From: an uncultured Lachnospiraceae bacterium
Lineage (GTDB): Bacteria > Bacillota > Clostridia > Lachnospirales > Lachnospiraceae
Assembly (NCBI GenBank): GCA_902476645.1
Contig: CABSEG010000001.1
Coordinates: 1 to 64,000, forward strand
Length of the DNA stretch: 64,000 nucleotides
Direction of reading: 5' to 3'
Shown piece after piece: positions 55,730 through 64,000 of this stretch. A program made the position numbers and the translations under genes. Under the pieces are notes generated by a model. The model was not told where the DNA came from. It ran no database searches and worked only from the letters and a program-made list of their open reading frames with translations. The stretch's first letter is position 1. Each line of letters begins with the position of its first letter.

Positions 55730-57762
55730 CTATCCTTTGGAAATGTCAAAACCTGTATCATAATACGTATTCTGGTAAACACAATACAGCTGATAAGTGT
55801 CTGCTTCCAGATTTCCCATGGGAACCGGAATATCAATGGGTACATTTAAGAAATTCTTTCTCTTCAATTTAATATCTGTCAGATCATATACGTAGCTATG
55901 GGACTCCCCTTTAAAAAGAAGTTGGGAGATATGATGATCTAGGGTGTTGACATAGAGCACGCTTCCTTTCCGCTTCAGGCTGATTCCCTCTTCCAAAACT
56001 TGCTTTGGTTCTTTGATTTTTTTCGGTGTCTCCACCGCAGCCCTTAATTCCCCTTTGATATATTCCTGATCCGTCGCAAAAGGCCGGGCCAAATCTTCAT
56101 AATTTACTTTCATTTCCATGGCTCGATAAAAGCGATATTTCAGAGAATATCTGCGCACAATCTCCCCGGTCTCATAATCAAACTCATAAATCTTTCCAAA
56201 CCGCTTTTGATTATCCTTTAACAACCATCCGCACATTCCAAACAGGTGGCCGGACTCGCCGTCATAGACTGCATTTGATGTAATTTTGGAACGCTGCACT
56301 GCAAACTCCTTTTCCAGAGAGACCGTTTTCTGCGCTTCATTCACTGTGTAAATTTTCAGGTAAGAATCCTTTCTCTTATCATAGCTTTCCACCTTTCTGG
56401 AGCTTTTCACATGATTATCAAACATGGAAATGTGGATGGTATCCGGATCCTGGTCCAAATCATCCTCTACCTGGTAGACGGCATGCTGCTGATAGTGCCA
56501 GTAGAATTGCTCCGTCGGCTGCAGCACATAGTCTTCAAACCCTGTGCCGCTCCAGAACTCCGGATCCCCTAGAATCCATTCCAATTCGTGAGTGGTCCAG
56601 TTGATCTTCATAGCAGAATGCAAATTTCTGGGACTGATCAATATAGTATCGTCCTCAGGCTGATAGGAAACCGTATTCATGTGAGCCCAGTCAATCTTAT
56701 TGACATAAGTCTCTCCGAAAATCTCTGCCAGGTTCAGAGAGTTCACTACTTCCCCGCTCCCACGATCCAGCTCTAAAATCAGATCCTCCACATGGCCATC
56801 CAACGAGCTGCTAAGAACCAAAAGATTGCCTCCCGGTTCCTTTTCGATAATCTCGTGATGTGTACCGTTGGCTACATAATATTCTGTATAGCATCTTCCC
56901 AGATAATCTAACTCCAACAGATTGGTTGCCTGGGGCTTTAGGATCGAGGGTGTGTAACCAGTCTTATCCTGCATCACGAAATGCTGATTGGACAGTGCAA
57001 ACAAACCGCTGTCCCCCGTCTCCTTTTCCAGATACCATCGGATCTCTCCCGCCCCGTCAAAGGCATAGGGATATTGGGTCTTTTGCCCATAGACCATGGT
57101 CAGGCCGTAGGCCGTCTCACCCGAAGCCACTTCCACCTTAACTGCATCATTCAGCAATTCCGGAAGCCCGCTGGTGGTCATCGTAATCTCCTGCTGCTTT
57201 ATGGTCTTTCCCTTCTGATCCAACAGTTCCAGCAAAATACGGTTGTCATAGGAAGGATACAGCCCTACTACGGGAACCCGGTGCATGGTTGCCTCCTGAA
57301 ACTCCCCGGTCAGATCATAGGCCCCTTCCTTCCCCTTCACAGTCACTCTGACTCCACAAGGCTCTTCTGTCTCAAAAAGAATCAGTCCCGTAAGCGGGGA
57401 TAGTTTATATGGATTATTTAAGATCAGGGGTTCCTCCCAGGAATAAGCACCGGTCTCTAATTCTGCCTGAATCTCCTCCTCAATCTCCTTTGTCTGCGCA
57501 ATCAGGGAATCCTCCGTTGGAATCTGGCTGGTGTATTTTTTCGCTTCCCCATCCGATTCCAAAACATTCCAGTCTTCCACATTCTCCAGGTCTACCGCCA
57601 CTTCCTGCTCATAGTAACCATAACTGGTACTGGGATCCATACCAAACGCCCTCATCACCGTATTACGAATCCCGATTCGCTTCCAATACCCAGTCCGGCT
57701 GCAATCAGAATCAGCGCAATGCAGACCACTATAACTGTCCGCTTTTTCGTTTTTGTTTTCAT
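55730..57762 (-). pseudogene. Membrane-anchored ASST-like protein (paralog 3), N-terminal frameshift
   Basis: From ATG 57762 (AGGAG upstream) the frame encodes a normal signal anchor (MKTKTKKRTVIVVCIALIL, then IAAGLG). It must shift at the CCC run 57689-57691 (GGG on the coding strand; one G missing) to continue as YWKRIGIRNTV, as in paralog 1. Restoring one base gives 677 codons. The body is intact: THHEIIEKEPGGN, DWAHMNTVSYQPEDD, LISPRN, YQQHAVYQV. The remaining open frame could start at GTG 57778 but would have a hydrophilic, meaningless N-terminus. A homopolymer read error is the main alternative. Confidence 0.8.
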
Positions 57763-57793
57763 CTGGTCTCTCCTCCACAAAAATATACGATGT

Positions 57794-57824
57794 ATTTTAA
57801 CAAAGCTTTGTGAGAAAGATGTGA
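57794..57824 (-). promoter_or_regulatory. Response-regulator-type promoter of ASST paralog 3
   Basis: On the minus strand TCACA (57824-57820), 6 nt, TCACA (57813-57809), 9 nt, TAAAAT (57799-57794). The shared string TTATCACATnTTTCTCACA is also found at the second site. Confidence 0.65.
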
Positions 57825-57837
57825 TAAACCGGAAATG

Positions 57838-57866
57838 AAAAATGCCGCCGATACTGGCGACATTTT
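57838..57866 (-). terminator. Terminator after the histidine kinase gene
   Basis: AAAATGTCGCC/GGCGGCATTTT stem (57839-57866, one G-U) with five T on the minus strand. It separates the regulator genes from the ASST genes. Confidence 0.8.
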
Positions 57867-57872
57867 CCTCTT

Positions 57873-59336
57873 TTATGCTCTCGGAAGCGTTACGAAAAAC
57901 TCCACTCCCCCTTCTACATTCTTCATCCCATAGGTTCCCTGATGCAGTTCCACAATCTTGCGGACGATATAAAGGCCAAGTCCGGTGCCTTGCTTGCTGT
58001 GGGATTTATCTGCCTGGTAAAAGCTCTCCCAGATGTTCTCCTGATCTTCCGGGGCGATATGGGGCCCCTGATTGAAGATTCGAAATATGACTGAATCCGG
58101 GGCAGCGATCAGACGCACTTTAATCGTACCACCTTCCGGAGAATATTTCACAGCGTTGGAGAAATAGTTGCTGATCACGCTTGCCAAGTACACCCGGTTT
58201 CCCATGAAAGCGCAAGGCTCTTTTTCCACTTCCAGTTTCAGGTGCTTCTGTTCCAGCAAAACCTTGGATACGTCCAGCTGATGCTCCAGAAGCTCGGCAA
58301 AGTCCAGGCACTCTTTTTTTAATTCTCCCATTCCAAATTCCATGTAAGAAAGCTCTAAAAGGCGCTCCACCTTTTCCTGCATGGCCTCTGCCTCTTCGAG
58401 AATAATATCACAATAATACTCCTGATCAATATTCTCCCTTTCATACTTTAGCATCTGGGCATAGCTGCTTAACACGGCAATGGGTGTTTTCAACTCATGT
58501 GACACGTTAGAAACAAATTCTCTGCGCACTTTTTCCATCTTATTCTTATAAGCGATCTCTTCCTCCAGCTCCTTGTTCTTTAACTGAAGCTCCTCCATAT
58601 CTGCTTCTAGCTGGGCGGACATCTTGTTGATGTTTCTGGAAAGAACTGTGATCTCATCCTCTCGTCCTTTCTCCTCCACTTCCACCGGGACCTGAAAATT
58701 ATGATTGGCAATCCTGGTGGTAGCCTTTGAGATGATCCTAAGAGGATTTACCAGCTTCTTCATATAAACATAGATCCAACCCATTAGAAACGTAATCATA
58801 ATGGCAAATAGAAACAGAGCAAACTGATTCATAATATTCATCACAGAGCGAAACGCTTTTGGGCTAACCAAAATTTGCACATAGTACCTGCCATCCTCCT
58901 CCGTGTCAATATATCCCCGTAACCGGATATTCCTTCGTCCCCGGTTGTTTGTAAAAATTCCAGCCTTGGCGTCACTGGCATACATTTCATAACGGATTCT
59001 TACATCCTCCACGGGCACCCGCTCAGATACAGAACGAAAATTCCATTTATAAGCCGTCTGATATCCAAAATCCGTGTCCACATTTTTGCACTTAAAGCGC
59101 AGGCTATCCCGGTCCTCATATCTTTTGATCGTATTTAAAAACCTGGTTTCGGAAATCTGTGCAGCCTCCTTTAACTCCTGAAAGGCCCGGTCAATGATCC
59201 TTTCTTTTTGAAAGTAATAAAACTGCGGAGCGATATATGTGTTTGCCAAAACCTGAACCAACAACATCAGGAGTGCCATAGCTCCCGCTACCCAAGTAAA
59301 CTTTACCCGAAGAGACTGAAATTTTTTATCCTTCAT
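57873..59336 (-). CDS. Sensor histidine kinase
   Basis: 487 residues from ATG 59336, overlapping the regulator stop by 11 nt. TM1 at ~10-32, an extracytoplasmic sensor of ~140 residues (33-170) rich in Arg/Tyr, TM2 at ~176-196, HAMP, coiled coil, HisKA with phospho-His in FVSNVSHELKTPIAVL, and HATPase with NAVKYSPEGG and GTGLGLYIV. The sensor domain is of no family I can name. Orthodox kinase paired with the upstream OmpR-type regulator; the neighbours suggest it senses a phenolic or sulfated compound or envelope state. Confidence 0.93.
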   Translation of the reverse strand: MKDKKFQSLRVKFTWVAGAMALLMLLVQVLANTYIAPQFYYFQKERIIDRAFQELKEAAQISETRFLNTIKRYEDRDSLRFKCKNVDTDFGYQTAYKWNFRSVSERVPVEDVRIRYEMYASDAKAGIFTNNRGRRNIRLRGYIDTEEDGRYYVQILVSPKAFRSVMNIMNQFALFLFAIMITFLMGWIYVYMKKLVNPLRIISKATTRIANHNFQVPVEVEEKGREDEITVLSRNINKMSAQLEADMEELQLKNKELEEEIAYKNKMEKVRREFVSNVSHELKTPIAVLSSYAQMLKYERENIDQEYYCDIILEEAEAMQEKVERLLELSYMEFGMGELKKECLDFAELLEHQLDVSKVLLEQKHLKLEVEKEPCAFMGNRVYLASVISNYFSNAVKYSPEGGTIKVRLIAAPDSVIFRIFNQGPHIAPEDQENIWESFYQADKSHSKQGTGLGLYIVRKIVELHQGTYGMKNVEGGVEFFVTLPRA

Positions 59337-60027
59337 CTTCCTCATCCGCTTCCTCAAAACGGTATCCAAAGCCGTATACCGTTTTGATATAATTACAGCT
59401 GTCCGGCAGCTTTGCCCGAAGCTGTTTGACATGTGTATCTACGGTTCTCTGATCTCCCTCATAGGCCAATCCCCACACGTTATCTAAGATGGCTTCCCTG
59501 CGAATACTCACATGACGATTGTCAATAAAATAAAGAAGCATCTCATATTCCTTTGCTGTAAGAGAAAGTTCTTTTCCATCTGCTGTCACGGTTCGGCTGT
59601 CCCGGTCAATCTCCAATAACCCCACCTGCTCCTTTTTGGATAGAATGATTTTTCCCCGTTTTAGAACCGCTTCCACATGAGCCAGAAGAACCTGATTGGA
59701 AAAGGGCTTTACTAAATAATCATCTGCTCCCCGCTCAAAACCGGAGACCTGATCATATTCTGTTCCCTTAGCCGTTAGCATAATGACCGCCACGTCGGAA
59801 TTCTTCCGAATTTCCTTTAGTACCTCCAAACCGTCCATCTTAGGAAGCATAATGTCCAGCAAAACCAGGTCAATCATCGCATTATAGTTGTAAAACTTTT
59901 CCACGGCCTCTTCCCCATCCTCGGCCTCCAAAACCCCATAGCCTTTGATGCCAAAGTAATCCTTTAAAAATCTCCGCAGCCTGTGCTCATCCTCCACCAC
60001 CAGAATCCATTTCTTTCCGTCTTTCAT
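59326..60027 (-). CDS. OmpR/PhoB-family response regulator
   Basis: 233 residues. Receiver with acidic E12/D13, phosphoacceptor D58 (LLDIMLPKMDG) and KPF, then a winged-helix effector (LSLTAKEYEMLLYFIDN, DQRTVDTHVKQLRAKL, VYGFGYRFE). Acidic C-terminal EEADEEDEG tail overlaps the kinase start. Twelve nt after prfC, so probably transcribed from the prfC promoter. Likely ligand of the two TCACA direct-repeat promoters. Confidence 0.94.
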   Translation of the reverse strand: MKDGKKWILVVEDEHRLRRFLKDYFGIKGYGVLEAEDGEEAVEKFYNYNAMIDLVLLDIMLPKMDGLEVLKEIRKNSDVAVIMLTAKGTEYDQVSGFERGADDYLVKPFSNQVLLAHVEAVLKRGKIILSKKEQVGLLEIDRDSRTVTADGKELSLTAKEYEMLLYFIDNRHVSIRREAILDNVWGLAYEGDQRTVDTHVKQLRAKLPDSCNYIKTVYGFGYRFEEADEEDEG

Positions 60028-60039
60028 GGCATCACCCCT

Positions 60040-61626
60040 TTATCTACCAAATTCTGCTAGTTTTAATCCCTCGTTTCTTTCCAAGGTCATGCCGATGCTC
60101 CAGGAATTCACCCACAAAAGCAGCGGATTCCCTTTCAAATCCGTTACCTTTTTCATATCGGAAGTTCCCACCAGTGTATTCAGGTCTAAATCCTTATTTT
60201 CAATCCAGCGAATATGTTCATAGGGAAGGGTCTCCATCTGAATCTGTACATTATACTCATTTTCCAGCCTGTATTTTAGCACCTCAAACTGAAGCACTCC
60301 CACCACGCCAACGATGATCTCTTCCATACCCGTATGAAATTCCTGAAAAATCTGGATGGCACCTTCCTGGGCTATCTGGTTGATTCCCTTTACAAACTGT
60401 TTACGCTTCATGGTATCGATCTGGCGAACTCTTGCAAAGTGTTCCGGGGCAAAGGTAGGAATTCCCTCATAGGCAAATTTCTTTCCCGGCATGCAGATGG
60501 TATCCCCGATGGAGAAGATCCCCGGATCAAACACCCCAATGATGTCCCCGGCATAGGCTTTATCCACCACATGCCGCTCCTGAGCCATAAGCTGCTGAGG
60601 CTGGGAAAGCCGCTGCTTACGGTTTCCCTGTACATGGTAAACTTCTTTCTGCGCGTCAAATTCTCCGGAACAGATGCGCATAAACGCAATCCGGTCTCTG
60701 TGCGCTTTGTTCATATTGGCCTGAATCTTAAATACGAAAGCGGAAAAGTCCTCCTCCATAGGATCAATCAGACCAATATCCGCTTTTCTTGGAAGTGGAG
60801 AGGTGGTCATCTTTAGAAAATGCTTTAAAAAGATTTCCACTCCGAAATTGGTCAGCGCAGAGCCAAAAAATACTGGTGAAAGCTCCCCTTTGTTGACCAG
60901 CTCCTGATCAAATTCCGCACTGGCTCCATCCAGGAGTTCAATTTCTTCCATCAGCTTTTCCTTCTGTTCTCCAGTGACAATCTCGTCTATGCGTGGATCA
61001 TCCAGGTCAATCTGGGAAACCTGTCCCTCCTTGGTTCCCTTTTCGGTGTCGGAAAAAACCGTGATTCTATGGCTCCCCCGCTCGTAAACTCCCTTAAAGC
61101 TCTTTCCGGAACCAATGGGCCAGTTAATAGGGCAAGTGGCTATACCAAGCTCCTTCTCAATATCGTCCAGCAGATCAAAGGTATCGTTGGCATCCCGGTC
61201 CATTTTATTTATGAAAGTGAAAATTGGGATATGGCGCATCACGCAAACCTTAAACAGCTTCCTTGTCTGGGCCTCCACACCCTTGGAGGCGTCGATAACC
61301 ATTACTGCGGAATCCGCTGCCATCAGAGTCCTGTACGTATCCTCTGAAAAGTCCTGATGTCCCGGAGTATCCAGAATATTGATACAGTAATCCTCATAGT
61401 GAAACTGCATCACCGAGGAGGTAACAGAAATTCCTCTCTCTTTCTCGATTTCCATCCAGTCCGATACAGCATGTCTGGCGGTCGCCTTTCCCTTTACGGA
61501 TCCAGCCAGGTTGATAGCCCCTCCATAGAGCAAAAACTTCTCTGTCAGGGTGGTTTTCCCTGCATCTGGATGAGAAATGATTGCAAATGTGCGACGTTTT
61601 TTGATTTCCTCTCTTATATCAGCCAC
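60040..61626 (-). CDS. prfC: Peptide chain release factor 3
   Basis: 528 residues, GTG start with GGGAGGA. GTPase that recycles RF1/RF2 from ribosomes. G1 SHPDAGKTTLTEK, G3 DTPGHQDFSEDTY, G4 NKMD, and the RF3-specific WPIGSGKSFKGVYER. Own consensus promoter; the two-component genes follow without an evident terminator. Confidence 0.97.
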   Translation of the reverse strand: MADIREEIKKRRTFAIISHPDAGKTTLTEKFLLYGGAINLAGSVKGKATARHAVSDWMEIEKERGISVTSSVMQFHYEDYCINILDTPGHQDFSEDTYRTLMAADSAVMVIDASKGVEAQTRKLFKVCVMRHIPIFTFINKMDRDANDTFDLLDDIEKELGIATCPINWPIGSGKSFKGVYERGSHRITVFSDTEKGTKEGQVSQIDLDDPRIDEIVTGEQKEKLMEEIELLDGASAEFDQELVNKGELSPVFFGSALTNFGVEIFLKHFLKMTTSPLPRKADIGLIDPMEEDFSAFVFKIQANMNKAHRDRIAFMRICSGEFDAQKEVYHVQGNRKQRLSQPQQLMAQERHVVDKAYAGDIIGVFDPGIFSIGDTICMPGKKFAYEGIPTFAPEHFARVRQIDTMKRKQFVKGINQIAQEGAIQIFQEFHTGMEEIIVGVVGVLQFEVLKYRLENEYNVQIQMETLPYEHIRWIENKDLDLNTLVGTSDMKKVTDLKGNPLLLWVNSWSIGMTLERNEGLKLAEFGR

Positions 61627-61662
61627 AATAGATTCCTCCCAAGCAGTGTATTGTCTTTGGCT

Positions 61663-61691
61663 ATTCTACCAATTCTCCCTATTCTTGTCAA
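61663..61691 (-). promoter_or_regulatory. Promoter of prfC and probably the two-component genes
   Basis: TTGACA (61686-61691), 17 nt, TAGAAT (61663-61668) on the minus strand. Confidence 0.85.
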
Positions 61692-61711
61692 TTATGTATC
61701 ACTCCGCAGAA

Positions 61712-61744
61712 AGACCGGAGGAATCGTGATTGCTCCTCCGGTCT
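61712..61744 (-). terminator. Terminator of the spoIIIA operon
   Basis: Perfect 11-bp stem AGACCGGAGGA (61712-61722) with TCCTCCGGTCT (61734-61744), short T-run on the minus strand. Confidence 0.75.
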
Positions 61745-61749
61745 GCTTC

Positions 61750-62558
61750 CTATTCTTCCTGCTGGGTAGCTGTTGTAATCACAATATTCTCCCCTGCAAT
61801 ATCCGTCTTGCGCTTGACAATATCTTCGATCTGCGCTCGTTGGGCGTCGGTAATTTCTGCCAAGGAAACTACCACGTCCGCACCTTCATCCGAGATGCTG
61901 ACCACAGAATCCGTAAAGCCTTTGGACTCCAGCAAAAGTTCGGCTTCTCGGCAGTCTGGGTCATTGCCGTCATACTGTCAATGGCTTCCTGCTTTTGCTC
62001 TTCGGATATGTTTACATTATTAATTACTTCCAAAAGCGTCTCTTTATTTTTAGCTCTGACCTGCTCCCTGGTCATCTTGGCTTCCGCAGCAAACCCGGAT
62101 CCTGCCGATAGACTGGTCAGTACCGCTTCCCCCGGCGTCTCCGAAGGCTCCGGCTCTGCGTTAGCAGTATCCGTACTGTCTGCCTGGGCGGTATCTTCTC
62201 CCTCCGCCACATCCGCATCAGCGGTATCCTCACCGTCCGTCACCTCTGTCTGTGCAGTGTCTTCTGCATCTGAGAGTTCCTGCCCTTCTGCCGTATCCTC
62301 ATCTTCCAGCACTTCTCCCTCCGCCGTGTCGGTAACTTCCAGCGAATCCTCCAAGGCCAAATCCGTATCCCCGTCCAAGCTCTCAATATCAATGTAAGCG
62401 GTATCCGTCTCTTCTGTAGCTGTGGCCGTATCCTCGGAAACAGTCGAAGATGCTTCCTCACCCAGCTTGGTCCCTGAATAATTCAGGTACCCTGCAACGG
62501 CAATCATAACAGCAAGCCCGGTGATAATCACCTGATTCTTTTTAAAGATATGTTTCAC
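61750..62558 (-). pseudogene. spoIIIAH: Stage III sporulation protein AH, frameshifted in the conserved domain
   Basis: GTG start (GGAGGGGG upstream), N-terminal membrane anchor, a ~110-residue acidic linker with repeated DTA motifs, then the YscJ/FliF-like ring domain (MTREQVRAKNKETLLEVINN, EAIDSMTAMTQTAEK). Here the frame breaks; the other frame supplies EAELLLESKGFTDSVVSIS to KTDIAGENIVITT. Loss of one GAAG copy at 61942-61949 (4 nt) explains it, and adding it gives 270 codons. SpoIIIAH binds forespore SpoIIQ across the intermembrane space; loss should block engulfment-stage signalling. Confidence 0.85.
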
Positions 62559-62571
62559 GTTCTCCCCCTCC

Positions 62572-63141
62572 TTAATTCATCTTCATTACTTTGATTTTAT
62601 GCGCCTCTACCCCAAATAATGCCATGACTGCTTCTGTTATGTTTTTAGCGGTTACCGCCTGACCTCCCCCTTCTGCAACGATCATCACCCCAGAAATCTT
62701 AGGCTCCTTTTCTTCCACGACATAGGGCACCTGCCCTCCCTCTTCACCGTTTTGATAAACCGTCTCCTCTCCTTTTTCCTGCTCCGTAGTAATGGAACTT
62801 TTCCCCCCTTCCTCTTCCTCTTTCACACTACGGCTGGTGGATGTCATGTCTTTTTCCACGATTTTTTCACCGGAAGACTCCAAAGTAATCATTACTTCCA
62901 CCTTTCCCACCCCCTCCACCTTTGAAAGCACCTGCTCCAACCTTTTTTCCATATCTACTGCCTGGTTCTGTACGTCAATATCCGCTGTCTGCCTTTCAGG
63001 CTCCTGCATCACCTCCTCCTTTTTCGGGTTTACGGGTATGGCTATCACCAACAGCAAAATTCCAATCAAAATCACTACGGCCCATTGATTCTTTTTCATT
63101 TGTTTTAGTTTTTCTAACAATTGCCCTTTACGATTTCCCAT
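62572..63141 (-). CDS. spoIIIAG: Stage III sporulation protein AG
   Basis: 189 residues. Membrane anchor at ~19-38 and a secretin-like ring domain (MEKRLEQVLSKVEGVGKVEVMITLES region, KISGVMIVAEGGGQAVTAKNITEAVMALFGVEAHKIKVM). Forms the large ring of the SpoIIIA-SpoIIQ feeding channel. 2 nt after spoIIIAF. Confidence 0.95.
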   Translation of the reverse strand: MGNRKGQLLEKLKQMKKNQWAVVILIGILLLVIAIPVNPKKEEVMQEPERQTADIDVQNQAVDMEKRLEQVLSKVEGVGKVEVMITLESSGEKIVEKDMTSTSRSVKEEEEGGKSSITTEQEKGEETVYQNGEEGGQVPYVVEEKEPKISGVMIVAEGGGQAVTAKNITEAVMALFGVEAHKIKVMKMN

Positions 63142-63143
63142 CT

Positions 63144-63680
63144 CTATTCCTCTATGTTCATATAAATATGATTGGCATCCACCTGATAGACTTCCTCAAT
63201 TTCTCTCCTTACTTGCTCTGCCAGCTCCTTTGCATTTTCTTTTCCATCAGCAGCCACCCTCAGAAACACTCTCTTGATCAGGCTTGCCTGGTGCTCCTCC
63301 TGTTCAAAGGTTAATTCCACACTGATTGGGCGCAACCCATAAGATTCTGCCACCCCACTTACCTGACGCTCCATTTCCTGGCGGTAGGCTTCCTCCACCT
63401 TTTCCATCCGAAGTTCATCCATTCCCTGCATCTGAATTTCCAGGTCATCGTACGCCTCTCTGCGGCTTTCCTTTTCCCAGAGCTTTTCAAAATTTTCAGA
63501 GAGAGAAGCCGCATTCCCCAAAGGTTCCATTACAATCACTACCAAAAGCAGGCTTCCAAAAAAACGAACATATTTTCGAAAGCCTTCTCCCGGTATGATC
63601 TGCATAAACACATTGAAAAAGCAAAGATAGCAGACAATGTTCCTCACCCAACCGTAGATGCTCTCTAAGATCTGTTCCAC
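63144..63680 (-). CDS. spoIIIAF: Stage III sporulation protein AF
   Basis: 178 residues from GTG 63680 (AGGAGG 8 nt upstream). Two N-terminal membrane helices (YGWVRNIVCYLCFFNVFMQIIP and VRFFGSLLLVVIVMEPL) and a soluble ring-building domain (PISVELTFEQEE, IYMNIEE end). Part of the mother-cell side of the SpoIIIA channel. Confidence 0.93.
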   Translation of the reverse strand: MEQILESIYGWVRNIVCYLCFFNVFMQIIPGEGFRKYVRFFGSLLLVVIVMEPLGNAASLSENFEKLWEKESRREAYDDLEIQMQGMDELRMEKVEEAYRQEMERQVSGVAESYGLRPISVELTFEQEEHQASLIKRVFLRVAADGKENAKELAEQVRREIEEVYQVDANHIYMNIEE

Positions 63681-63684
63681 CCTG

Positions 63685-64000
63685 TCATCCTCCTTTGATG
63701 GATGCCGTAACCATGGCAACCGAGATAAAAAACAAAATCCCGGTGGTCACAAGAATGCGCAGCAGCATAGCTGCCCCTTCTCCAACTCCTGACACACAGT
63801 CTGCCATACGCTTGTCCGCTGCGGGTTGTACCACAGCAGAAATCACCTTGTATAATACCGTGCAGACTGCCAGTTTGACCATGGGAAATGCACACAACAC
63901 TGCCAGCACCAACAGCCCAGCAACGCCTATTGCATTTTTAATTAAAATTGCTGAACCCAATACCACCTCTGTCACACTGTTAAAAATATTCCCTACTCCT
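63685..64000 (-). CDS. spoIIIAE: Stage III sporulation protein AE, 5'-truncated by window edge
   Basis: The frame is open to the last base of the window; only ~104 C-terminal residues are seen. GVGNIFNSVTEVVLGSAIL, then FPMVKLAVCTVLYKVISAVVQP and a final membrane helix, as in SpoIIIAE, a polytopic mother-cell membrane protein. Stop lies 4 nt before the spoIIIAF start. Confidence 0.93.
   Translation of the reverse strand, partial: GVGNIFNSVTEVVLGSAILIKNAIGVAGLLVLAVLCAFPMVKLAVCTVLYKVISAVVQPAADKRMADCVSGVGEGAAMLLRILVTTGILFFISVAMVTASIKGG

Noticed and set aside
50869..57762. PQQ-dependent dehydrogenase propellers
   Set aside because: No tryptophan-docking or PQQ-binding motifs; the HHE, DWxHxN and QH motifs fit ASST instead.
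57409..57813. Plus-strand open frames antisense to the ASST, spoIIIA and prfC genes (several over 100 codons, up to 346)
   Set aside because: They lie opposite genes with clear domain structure, have no recognisable motifs or ribosome sites, and show low-complexity Ser/Pro-rich composition typical of antisense shadows.

Overview
The window is a gene-dense (about 95% genic) piece of chromosome from an endospore-forming, anaerobic-type member of the Clostridia, most likely a Lachnospiraceae-like gut organism. The evidence is spo0A, spoIVB and spoIIIAE-AH, CotF-type coat proteins, an archaeal-type AspRS with GatCAB, DapL-type lysine/DAP synthesis, an ANTAR regulator beside glnA, and moderate GC. 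Most genes lie on the minus strand. No tRNA, rRNA, IS element, phage gene or CRISPR array was seen.

Layout from left to right. A truncated YitT gene converges on a complete F-type ATP synthase operon (atpB-E-F-H-A-G-D-C) whose beta subunit gene carries an in-frame TAA. Next come nudC, a sugar O-acetyltransferase, and an OPT oligopeptide transporter coupled to a PqqD-like protein. At 11-13 kb are an orphan NMT1-type lipoprotein and a membrane protein. From 13 to 21 kb is an asparagine module: a T-box-controlled aspS-gatC-gatA-gatB-tcdA-amidohydrolase operon diverging from asnA. Then follow dapF-dapL, a glnA-ANTAR unit with a terminator-type leader, trxA, the glycolytic genes gap-pgk-tpiA, a PHP histidinol phosphatase, and an iscR-iscS-nifU-mnmA operon with a palindromic operator. 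At 34-37 kb are a MurJ/SpoVB-like flippase, two small coat-type proteins and a cell-wall-repeat protein.

From 37 to 50 kb is the conserved clostridial block asp23-nusB-xseA-xseB-ispA-dxs-tlyA-nadK-argR-recN-spoIVB-spo0A, followed by a frameshifted glgA. From 50 to 60 kb lies the main accessory region: three arylsulfate sulfotransferase (ASST) paralogs, a lipoprotein, and an OmpR-type two-component system. Two promoters in this region share an identical direct-repeat architecture, TCACA-N6-TCACA-N9-TAnAAT, the best candidate binding site for the local regulator. The window closes with prfC and the distal spoIIIA operon, in which spoIIIAH is frameshifted.

Three themes stand out. First, RNA-level nitrogen control: a T-box with overlapping Glu/Asn codons (GAAC), and an ANTAR-type AnnGnn hexaloop in the glnA leader. 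Second, a two-component-regulated family of surface sulfotransferases. Third, four coding lesions in otherwise normal genes (atpD, glgA, spoIIIAH and one ASST gene), which are either real decay or residual assembly errors. Motif and fold statements come from reading the sequence by eye; no alignment or folding program was run.
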